Source: CAYIBD01 sp964361655
GTDB taxonomy: Bacteria; Patescibacteriota; Minisyncoccia; Sungbacterales; SURF-37
DNA: 21,185 nt
Direction of reading: 5' to 3'
Assembly: GCA_964361655.1 (NCBI GenBank)
Contig: CAYIBD010000010.1
Coordinates: forward strand, 1-21,185
Below are positions 1-6,500 of the stretch, piece by piece (position 1 is the stretch's first letter; each line of letters opens with the position of its first letter). The notes beneath the pieces are model-generated. The model was not told the DNA's origin, made no database searches, and saw only the letters and a list, made by a program, of their open reading frames with translations. The translations under genes and the position numbers were made by a program.

Positions 1-16
1 TGGGATTCCGCTCCAT

Positions 17-36
17 CCATGGGCTAAAGCCCATGG
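17..36. repeat. Perfect 9-bp inverted repeat downstream of rnhB
   Basis: CCATGGGCT-AA-AGCCCATGG is a perfect hairpin in the 106 bases beyond the rnhB stop codon. Neither side has a proper T-run, so it is a poor intrinsic terminator. It could still stabilise the 3' end of the DGR RT-rnhB transcript. The rest of 37-106 holds short repeats of the type CATTAGT and nothing coding that I can recognise. Confidence 0.6.
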
Positions 37-106
37 CTTTCCGGTGCGCGGGTAACTAATGGCATGGTAGCACCCGATCGCCCATTTCGTCATTAGTCAT
101 TAGGAT

Positions 107-778
107 TTAGTCATTGGCAAGCCATTTGAGAAACGATCGCCGGTGAATCGCTGATGGCCCATGCCGCCGAATAGCCCGACGGTGCGCCCGGGTGCCGTAG
201 CCCTTATGGATGTGGAAACCGTATGCGGGGAATTCGACGCTCCGCCGCGTCATAAGCCGATCGCGCCAGACCTTGGCCATGATCGAGGCGGCGGCAATAA
301 TCGGCAGCCGCTCATCTCCCTTGGTAATAGTCCGGTGGGGTAGCGAAGCCGGGAGCTTAAGACCGCCATCCAAAAAAACGAAGTAACGTGGCTCATCAAC
401 GAATGGCGAATCTTTTGCGAATATACGAACCTGTGGTGAGCCGCGCCGAACTATTCGTATATTCGTGCGAGATTCGTTATTCGTTGATAACCGCTTCACC
501 AAGCGGTGCGCCGCCAGGTTGGCGGCTCTCGCAATGTTGATGCGGTCAATGACCCGAGGCGTGACACGACTGACGCGCCATTCCAGCGCCGGGTGCTTCG
601 TGAGATGTAAAAACCACGCCTCGCGACGCCGCGGCGTGAGCTTCTTTGAGTCACGGATGCGGCCGAGCGCGGGATGCCGCCAGGAAATGCGGCCCGAGAT
701 GGTCACGGCGGCGAGCACCACCGGCCCAGCCAGCGCCCCGCGGCCGACTTCGTCAATACCAATGGCGAGTCGTTTCAT
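107..778 (-). CDS. rnhB: Ribonuclease HII with an in-frame insert
   Basis: Cleaves RNA in RNA-DNA hybrids and at single ribonucleotides in DNA; cytoplasmic. The N-terminus has the family signature GIDEVGRGALAGP with the catalytic Asp-Glu pair (residues 9-10), then DSKKL, the FLDGG strand, and GDERLPIIAAASIMAKVWRD with the later acidic residues. The C-terminus (GFHIHKGYGT) is normal for the family. About 34 residues, from 98 onward, between the helix after AANLAAH and FLDGG are not family sequence and are encoded by a palindromic insert (positions 391-492). The start is firm: the ATG follows GAGGAGGAG and overlaps the RT stop codon as ATGA. It is therefore translationally coupled to, and last in, the DGR RT transcript. 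Identity is secure; a role in retrohoming is inference. Confidence 0.95.
   Translation of the reverse strand: MKRLAIGIDEVGRGALAGPVVLAAVTISGRISWRHPALGRIRDSKKLTPRRREAWFLHLTKHPALEWRVSRVTPRVIDRINIARAANLAAHRLVKRLSTNNESRTNIRIVRRGSPQVRIFAKDSPFVDEPRYFVFLDGGLKLPASLPHRTITKGDERLPIIAAASIMAKVWRDRLMTRRSVEFPAYGFHIHKGYGTRAHRRAIRRHGPSAIHRRSFLKWLAND
391..492. repeat. Palindromic insert inside rnhB (ACGAAT-type arms)
   Basis: The arms 391-430 and 451-492 are imperfect inverted repeats built from ATTCG/CGAAT units (each contains CGAATATACGAA and ATCAACGAAT), separated by a GC-rich loop at about 431-450. The insert keeps the rnhB frame open and falls in a surface-loop position between conserved motifs. It shares its architecture (simple-sequence arms around a GC-rich core), but not its sequence, with the inserts in thrS and lepA. 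Confidence 0.75.
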
Positions 779-1764
779 ACACTCCTCCTCAGGGCAACCG
801 TAAGGGTACAGGCATTTCCATGCCGTAAAAGTCCCAGGTACGAGGATAGCGCTTCATCCGATGGGGCGCCCGCCCCCAGCCGTCTCATCATCCGTCGCTT
901 GGTCGTGGTGCGCAACACCCGGTGATCCGGAAAGTGCACCCAGCCCAAAAAGTCGACGCCGGAGGCGAGCGTCTTGATGAACACCTTGTCGGGATGGAGT
1001 TCGAGCTTTAGCCGCTCGCGCATAAACTGCCGAATCTGTGGGATGAGGCCGACGAGCCAGCTACGGTCTGCAGAAAAAGTAACAAAATCGTCGGCGTAAC
1101 GGATGTAATATGCTGCCTTCAGCCGGTGCTTCACGAACTGGTCAAACTCGTTCAGATAGACGTTCACGAGGAGCTGGGAGGTGAGGTTGCCGAGTGGCAG
1201 GCCCTTGCCGGGCGCGGTGCTCGCAAAGCTCCGGATGACGCGCTTGAGGAGTCCCATAACGCCGGTATCGGAGATATCCTGCTGGAGGATATCCAGCAGG
1301 ATATCCTGGTCAATGCTCGCGAAGAACTTCCTGACATCGCACTTCAAGACCCAGCAGGTGCGCGTATTATTCCGGCTCACTCGGTAGCCAAACTCCCGGA
1401 AACGATTCAGCGCCCGGTGCGTCCCTTTGCCGATGCGGCAGGAATAGGAATCCGCAATGAAGGTGCGGTCGAAAAACGGATAGAGCACCCGATAGATGGC
1501 GTGATGCAAGAGCCGATCGCGGACGCTGGCTTTCGAGATGCTCCGCGGCTTGGGATCGTGAATGGAAAACCCTTGATAGCCGCCGTGAGCGTAGGTATGA
1601 TGGCGGAGTTCGTCGTGCAATGCGAGCACGTTATCTATCAGCCGGAGCGAAAACTCCTGGACATCGCGCCGATACCGCTTTCCCCTCACAAATTCCAGCC
1701 ACGCTCCCAAGAGGTTCTCGACGCCGATAACCTCGGCATAACCGCATTCAAGTTGTGCCCTCAT
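775..1764 (-). CDS. DGR reverse transcriptase
   Basis: Copies the TR RNA into adenine-mutated cDNA that replaces the VR of the target gene. With the start at 1764 it has 329 residues, normal for DGR RTs. Diagnostic motifs are GLPLGNLTSQLLVNVYLNEFD, where the GN..SQ form separates DGR RTs from group II intron RTs (usually SP), the catalytic YIRYADDFV box (YADD at residues 223-226), and GVDFLGWVHFPDHRVLRTTTKRR near the C-terminus. No endonuclease or maturase domain follows, as expected. An upstream ATG at 1812 would add 16 residues (Cys-Val repeats read through the CA microsatellite). I prefer 1764 because family similarity starts just after it, but no Shine-Dalgarno decides this. The 3' end encodes the rnhB ribosome binding site and overlaps its ATG by 4 nt. 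Confidence 0.93.
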   Translation of the reverse strand: MRAQLECGYAEVIGVENLLGAWLEFVRGKRYRRDVQEFSLRLIDNVLALHDELRHHTYAHGGYQGFSIHDPKPRSISKASVRDRLLHHAIYRVLYPFFDRTFIADSYSCRIGKGTHRALNRFREFGYRVSRNNTRTCWVLKCDVRKFFASIDQDILLDILQQDISDTGVMGLLKRVIRSFASTAPGKGLPLGNLTSQLLVNVYLNEFDQFVKHRLKAAYYIRYADDFVTFSADRSWLVGLIPQIRQFMRERLKLELHPDKVFIKTLASGVDFLGWVHFPDHRVLRTTTKRRMMRRLGAGAPSDEALSSYLGLLRHGNACTLTVALRRSV

Positions 1765-1774
1765 ATGGCTTTGC

Positions 1775-1794
1775 CACACACACACACACACACA
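1775..1794. repeat. (CA)10 microsatellite between RT and avd 5' ends
   Basis: Ten uninterrupted CA units lie 8 bp inside a divergent CATATG (1762-1767), where the RT ATG (minus) and a candidate avd ATG (plus) abut. With ten units the ATG at 1765 reads into a short dead-end frame. With eleven (or eight) units it would read straight into avd. In the other direction the tract lies in the RT leader or its N-terminal codons. Uninterrupted dinucleotide tracts of this length are rare in bacteria outside phase-variable loci. Confidence 0.9.
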
Positions 1795-1801
1795 CGGGAC
1801 G

Positions 1802-2164
1802 CTACCCATCATCCAGAGGTTTATCGCCGTCTACAAGCTCTGGCATGAATGGCGCGACCACTTCCCGAAGAAATCCCGCTACACGCTCGGCGCCAAGATT
1901 GATTCCTTGTTTCTCGATACCATCGAGTTGCTCTTCATAGCAAGCTACCTCGGCCGGGAACAGAAACTGCCCATCCTGCAACGGGCCGGGAGTAAGCTTG
2001 ACCTCCTCAAATTCTTCCTCCAAATCGCCTGGGAACTCAAGGTGCTCGACAACAAGAAGTACATTGCCCTCTCCGAGCCACTGCAGGAAATAGGAAAGAT
2101 GCTCGGTGGCTGGATGCGGGGCCTCCAAAAAGAAACTCCCCCGGCGAGAGCCGGGAGAGAATGA
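1802..2164 (+). CDS. avd: Avd-like DGR accessory protein, start codon unresolved
   Basis: The frame encodes about 120 residues of a helical-bundle protein of the Avd/four-helix-bundle family: LPIIQRFIAVYKLWHEW, then PKKSRYTLGAKID, KLPILQRAGSKLDLLKFFLQ, LDNKKYIALSEPLQEIGKMLGGW. Avd binds the RT and TR RNA and is needed for mutagenic retrohoming. Oddities: it is on the strand opposite to RT, TR and target, and it lies wholly in the TR-RT spacer, with its stop codon 9 bp from the TR end. No ATG, GTG or TTG occurs in frame upstream of the family homology back to the stop at 1739; the first is TTG at 1907, which would delete the first helix. The (CA)10 tract immediately upstream puts it out of frame with ATG 1765. 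The family call is from recalled patterns; the start needs resequencing. Confidence 0.8.
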   Translation, partial: LPIIQRFIAVYKLWHEWRDHFPKKSRYTLGAKIDSLFLDTIELLFIASYLGREQKLPILQRAGSKLDLLKFFLQIAWELKVLDNKKYIALSEPLQEIGKMLGGWMRGLQKETPPARAGRE

Positions 2165-2173
2165 AGTGAGTTT

Positions 2174-2303
2174 CGGAAAGCCAGGAACCGGCAGTTGTCG
2201 TTCCACCTGTTCTCGCGGATGTTGAGATTCAGGTTCCGCTCGCGGCCGTTCCTGTTGAGGCACGGGCAGTTCGAGTTGCCGAAGCGGTTCTGCCAGACGG
2301 ATT
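2174..2303 (-). repeat. DGR template repeat (TR)
   Basis: A 130-bp repeat aligned without gaps to 2664-2793 (offset 490). On the minus (sense) strand it has 31 adenines, 25 of which differ in VR, while none of the 99 other bases differs. Read in the VR frame it encodes eleven AAC asparagine codons, the ideal substrate for adenine mutagenesis because every substitution gives a sense codon. The final 21 bp (2174-2194) are identical in both repeats and are the likely region that guides initiation. Confidence 0.97.
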
Positions 2304-2528
2304 CGTACAAAATACCATCCATGCCACCGCCCATCGAGTACTCTCCGGGCTGCATCGCATTTGGGGCCTCGAAGCCCACCAGTATTCTGCACCAAGTAGC
2401 TTCATTTTTAAGGAGCACTGGCTGCACACTCGCGTAAGCCGTGGCCGACGCGACTCTAACATATCAGGTTCCGGAATTCGGCCGCCGGAAGCCGTAACCG
2501 CCGGCAGATTCGCCTACTATCCGCATTG

Positions 2529-2537
2529 AGTATACCA
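2529..2537 (-). promoter_or_regulatory. Candidate extended -10 promoter for TR RNA
   Basis: The minus strand reads TGGTATACT, a TG-n-TATACT extended -10 box, with a poor -35. A transcript from here would begin near 2522 and run through TR towards RT, across the antisense of avd. Separate TR transcription would fit the need for abundant template RNA. Confidence 0.4.
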
Positions 2538-2567
2538 AAACTATAAAAATTTTTCTGAAATGAATAC

Positions 2568-2599
2568 CGGCCCGTTCGCGATGGCTTGCGAACGGGCCG
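2568..2599. repeat. 12-bp-stem hairpin downstream of VR
   Basis: CGGCCCGTTCGC pairs perfectly with GCGAACGGGCCG around an 8-base loop, about 65 bp past the VR end and 58 bp past the target stop codon. Several characterised DGRs have a hairpin or cruciform just downstream of VR that stimulates retrohoming. Alternatively it ends target transcription, but the nearest T-run on the minus strand (near 2549) starts well beyond the stem. Confidence 0.7.
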
Positions 2600-2656
2600 A
2601 GTGTCCAAGGAACCGAGGGTTTGATCTTCCAGGACCCCAAGTTCCGAGAACCGAAG

Positions 2657-3304
2657 CTACTTGCGGAAAGCCAGGAACCGGCAGCCGCCGCTCCACCCGC
2701 CCTCGCGGATGCCGAGACCCAGGCCCCGCCCGCGGCCGCCCCCGCGGAGGCACGGGCAGCACGAGAAGCCGAAGCGGTACTGCCAGACGGACTTGCGTCC
2801 GATGATCGGGAACTTGTGCTGCAAGTCCGGGTACTTGGCCCCGAACGCGAGGAGCTCCTCGATCGCGCCGTCCTCGAGGCCGAGATGCTCGAGCTCGATG
2901 GTCACGTCGCGGTCGTCCATGTCGCGGCCGAAGTGCACGAGCAGGGCCTCCCGCTCCGCCTTGCCCTCGCCCACGACGGGGAAGCGCTCGGCGGTGATGT
3001 CCGGGTTCACCCAGTCGTACCGCCCGACCTTGGCCATGGCCTTGAGGACCATGTCGTAGTCGACCGTGATGGCTTCGTAGGTCGTAATCGTGGGTTCGGG
3101 GACCACGATCGCGGCGAGAGCGGGTTTCTCCTCGGGTGGTATGAGCGCACCGAGGAAGGCTCGCTGCATGGCCTCGCCGTTCACCGCCCAGTTATGGGCG
3201 AGATCGGGACCGAGGCGATTGGCGATGAGGATGAGCGCCTTCGTTCCGGCGCTCACGAACTCCGCGGTCTGTCCTTCGTTCAGGGCGGGTCCATGCGTTG
3301 GCAT
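2657..3304 (-). CDS. DGR target protein with C-terminal variable region
   Basis: A 215-residue protein whose last 45 residues contain the VR (residues 171-214). The N-terminal part (LIANRLGPDLAHNWAVNGEAM, GRYDWVNPDITAERFPVVGEG, ELLAFGAKYPDLQHKFPIIG) matches what I recall of a CPR-specific target family that ends in SVW...W..CRFLAxRK. The VR has the pattern of a C-type-lectin-fold DGR binding surface, with fixed Trp, Arg and Leu positions between variable ones. All eleven TR asparagine positions are changed: in order Y, F, C, R, G, G, G, G, G, S, G. No signal peptide or membrane segment is visible, so it may be cytoplasmic or exported by an unrecognised route. The start is supported by AAAGGGGA at 3311-3318 and a consensus promoter. 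The ligand is unknown. Confidence 0.9.
   Translation of the reverse strand: MPTHGPALNEGQTAEFVSAGTKALILIANRLGPDLAHNWAVNGEAMQRAFLGALIPPEEKPALAAIVVPEPTITTYEAITVDYDMVLKAMAKVGRYDWVNPDITAERFPVVGEGKAEREALLVHFGRDMDDRDVTIELEHLGLEDGAIEELLAFGAKYPDLQHKFPIIGRKSVWQYRFGFSCCPCLRGGGRGRGLGLGIREGGWSGGCRFLAFRK
2664..2793 (-). repeat. DGR variable repeat (VR)
   Basis: Partner of TR 2174-2303. Of the 25 adenine-specific differences (sense strand), 20 are A to G, 4 are A to T and 1 is A to C. The repeat ends 5 bp before the target stop codon. The invariant 21 bp at its 3' end (2664-2684) encode CRFLAFR. Confidence 0.97.
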
Positions 3305-3310
3305 GGCGGT

Positions 3311-3318
3311 TCCCCTTT
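3311..3318 (-). promoter_or_regulatory. Ribosome binding site of the DGR target
   Basis: The minus strand reads AAAGGGGA followed by a 6-base spacer and the ATG at 3304. It supports this start codon, and is notable because most starts in this window lack a clear Shine-Dalgarno. Confidence 0.7.
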
Positions 3319-3406
3319 TCTTCCGCCTATGGCGGATTGTGGCGCCACCGCGCTACCCCGCACCATGCGGGTTTTGGCGGGCCGCCAGGTTAAAGAGCAT
3401 AATTAC

Positions 3407-3435
3407 ATTATAGATAAACGCTAGTAAGTTGTCAA
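3407..3435 (-). promoter_or_regulatory. Perfect sigma70-type promoter of the DGR target
   Basis: On the minus strand TTGACA (3435-3430), a 17-base spacer and TATAAT (3412-3407) match the housekeeping consensus at every position. Transcription would start near 3400, giving a leader of about 95 bases. The leader can form hairpins CCCGCA-TGG-TGCGGG (3356-3370) and TCCGCC-ATA-GGCGGA (3322-3336). No other gene here has a promoter this strong, which suggests high constitutive expression. Confidence 0.85.
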
Positions 3436-3516
3436 GTCATCCCGCAGGCAACGGGCGTGGTAGAGTTGCCAGAGGGACACGCGAGCGGGAGCCGCGCCGT
3501 GCCTTCTGCCACCACT

Positions 3517-6500
3517 ATGAAGTTTACCCACCTCCACGTCCACTCCCACTACTCCCTTTTAGATGGCTTGGCAAAAATTGACGAGCTCGTCAAGCGGGCC
3601 GCGGATTTTGGCTTTGACTCCCTGGCGCTCACCGACCACGGCGTACTCTACGGCGCAATCGAATTCTACCAAAAGGCCCGGTCCTCCGGCATCCAGCCGA
3701 TCATTGGTTCGGAGCTCTACGTTGCCTACGAGCGGCTCTCCGACAAACGGCCGGGGATTGACGACAAACGCTCTCACCTCACCGTGCTCGCGGCAAACCA
3801 CACCGGCTATCAGAACTTGATCCAGCTCGTCACCACGGCCCACCTCGAGGGGTTTTACTATAAGCCGCGCGTGGACAAGGAGCTCCTCCTCCGACACCGT
3901 GAGGGGTTGATCGCGCTCTCGGGGTGCCTGAATGGCGAGATTCCCAAGGCGATCCTGGCGAGGAAGCCAGAACGGGCCGAGGCCTTGATCCGCGAGTACC
4001 AGGAAATCTTCGGTAAAGAGAACTTTTACCTCGAGCTCGGCGCACACCCCGCTATTCCGGAACAGAGAATCGTGAACGACGCCCTGGTTGGACTTGCGGC
4101 AAAAACCGGGGCGCGGCTGGTCGGGGTCAACGACGTTCACTACGCCAAACCTGAAGACCGCGAAGCCCAAGATATCCTCGTCTCCGTCCAGACCGCCTCG
4201 CGCTACGACGATGAAGAGCGTCTCTCGATGAAGGCCGATGACTTCTCCCTGAAGTCCACCCAAGAAATGGCGGACTTCTTCCGGGAGCTGCCGGAGGCGA
4301 TCGCCAACACCCAAGAGATCGCCGAACGCGTCCGCCTCGAAATACCCCTGGGTAGAATCCTGCTCCCGCCCTTCCCGGTGCCGCCCGGCTTCACCGCGGA
4401 AACCTACCTCGAGCGGCTCGCCCACGAAGGCCTGGCAAAACGATACGGCCGCGATTTCGCCACGCGCACTGATCCAGAAGCGACGAAGATAGTCGAACGC
4501 CTGGCCTATGAACTCGGCGTGATCGAGGCCACGGGATTCGCATCCTACTTCCACATCGTGGGCGATATGGTGCGGTGGGCGCGGGAGCATGGGATCTTGG
4601 TCGGTCCGGGCCGCGGCTCGGCCGCGGGCTCGCTCGTCGCCTACCTCCTCGGCATCACCAATGTCGACCCCCTCGCCTATAACCTCCTCTTCGAACGCTT
4701 CTTGAACCCGGAACGCATCTCCATGCCCGACGTGGACCTTGACTTCTCCGATCACCGGCGTGACGAAGTCATCGAGTACGTCGCCTCGAAATACGGCCGC
4801 GATCGCGTCGCGCAGATCATCACCTTCGGCACCATGGCCGCGCGGGCGGCCATCCGTGACACCGGCCGCGCCCTCGGCATGCCCTACGCCTTTTGTGACC
4901 AACTCGCCAAACTCGTGCCCTTCGGCATGACGCTCCGCGAAACGCTCGACCGGGTTCCAGAAATCCGCGACCTCTACCACTCCCGCACCGATGCCCGACG
5001 CCTCATCGATCAAGCCACGAAACTCGAGGGAGTGGCCCGCCACGCCTCGACCCACGCCTGCGGCGTGGTCATCGCACCCCAGCCCTTGACCAAATACGTG
5101 CCGCTGCAGCTCGCAACGCGCTCCGCCCGGCACCACAGCGGCAGTGCCGTATCGGGCGCCGGTGCCCGTGGCGGGAAGGGGGCAGGAGAGAACGACAAGG
5201 CCGTCGTCACCCAATACGAGATGCATGCGATCGAAGACCTCGGGCTCTTGAAAATAGACCTCCTTGGTCTCCGGAATCTATCCATCATTGAAGATGCCGT
5301 AGCGCTCGTCGCAGCGAACCACGCCATTGCCCTCACGATAGACGCCATGCCCCTCGATGATCGCGAAACGTTCCGCCTCTTCCGTGAAGGCCGGACGAAC
5401 GGCATTTTCCAGTTTGAATGTCTCTCAGGCGACACCATTGTTTCCAATACCACCATACGCAAACTCCACGAGCGGGGTGAGAACCAGTCGCTTCGATCCG
5501 TGTATCTCGACCAGGGCAAAATCCATAATAACCGAATACTCGCCATACAAGAAAGTGGGATGAAAGAAGTGTTTTTGCTCATCACCGAAGATAAGCGCTA
5601 CATCAAAGCCTCTCCCGAACATCAATTCATGACTGCCAATGGCTGGAGGAAACTCGAGGACATCAAACCCGGCGATGAGGTGTTGATAAAAACTCGAGGT
5701 CGACACGAAACGTGGAATACCTATGAAGCGTGCGGGGTGCACATCAACGGCCAGAGGGAGGGGAAAAGCCGTTTCTGTTATTCATGTTCAGGACGGCATT
5801 ACTCCAACCCCTCCAAGCTGATAACCCGTGAACGGCTGAAAGCGGCACCGATAAACTTTTTTACGCGAGGCGGGACGACGTGGAATAAGAATCTCACCAA
5901 AGAACAGAGTGAGATCCTACGAACCAATGGACGGAAAATATCACTGGCACTCACTGGCAAAACACCCGAAATGCGACACGGTCGCGAAAAGGCAGACCAA
6001 ATGCGCCAGCGAGCGTCGGAACGGCTTCGGGGTAGTGGCAATCCGATGTTCGGAAAACCGGCACCTCATCGACACGGTGGATATCGAGGTGATCTTGGAC
6101 ATTACGTACGCTCGAACTGGGAAGCTGACTTCGCACGCATTCTAAAATTGCATCATGTCGCATACAAGTATGAACCGAAAACATTCTCCCTGACCGCCGG
6201 CGATGGCCGAGTACTTTCTTACACTCCGGACTTTTATACCCCATACGACGGTACATTTTACGAAATCAAAGGATGGTTCCACGAAGCGGACCAGAAAAAG
6301 ATCCAACTTTTCACGCAACAATACCCGCGCCATCGCTTGATTCTCATCAGCGCTACGAAATTCGCCGAGCTGGCATTGCAGTATAAGACGCTGGTTCGCT
6401 GGGAATGTCCGGTCATTCCCAAGGGATTCTCATGGGCTAAGGTGGATGAAATCCGCAGCGCGGGTATGGAAATGACCTACGATATCGCCATGAAGGCTCC

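Larger units (their letters stand above)
2304..2656 (-). other. TR-RNA leader and VR-TR intergenic region
   Basis: A stretch of 353 bases without a convincing gene. From the target side it contains a strong GC-rich hairpin (2568-2599), an extended -10 box (2529-2537) and then about 220 bases that would form the 5' part of the TR transcript. In the TR frame the minus strand is open upstream of TR and reads YSMGGGMDGILYESVWQ into the repeat. This could be a decayed second target or simply leader RNA; I do not recognise a protein. Confidence 0.5.

Noticed and set aside
17..36. Intrinsic terminator after rnhB
   Set aside because: The hairpin is perfect but has no adjacent T-run on the minus strand, so it is listed only as an inverted repeat.
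1126..1848. 240-codon open frame antisense to the RT gene
   Set aside because: Shadow of the RT; it has no recognisable motifs and crosses the CA tract only by chance.
1802..2395. 197-codon minus-strand frame across TR and avd
   Set aside because: Antisense of avd plus TR in a frame other than the VR frame; no family resemblance.
2621..3424. 267-codon open frame antisense to the DGR target
   Set aside because: Shadow of the target gene and its leader; the TR/VR logic fixes the coding strand as minus.
3457..3516. GTG start extending dnaE by 20 residues
   Set aside because: The added residues are unlike the family, whose proteins begin at MKFTHLHVHSHYS.
3559..5226. 555-codon open frame antisense to dnaE
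   Set aside because: It mirrors the codon structure of a GC-rich, certain gene and shows no protein family features.
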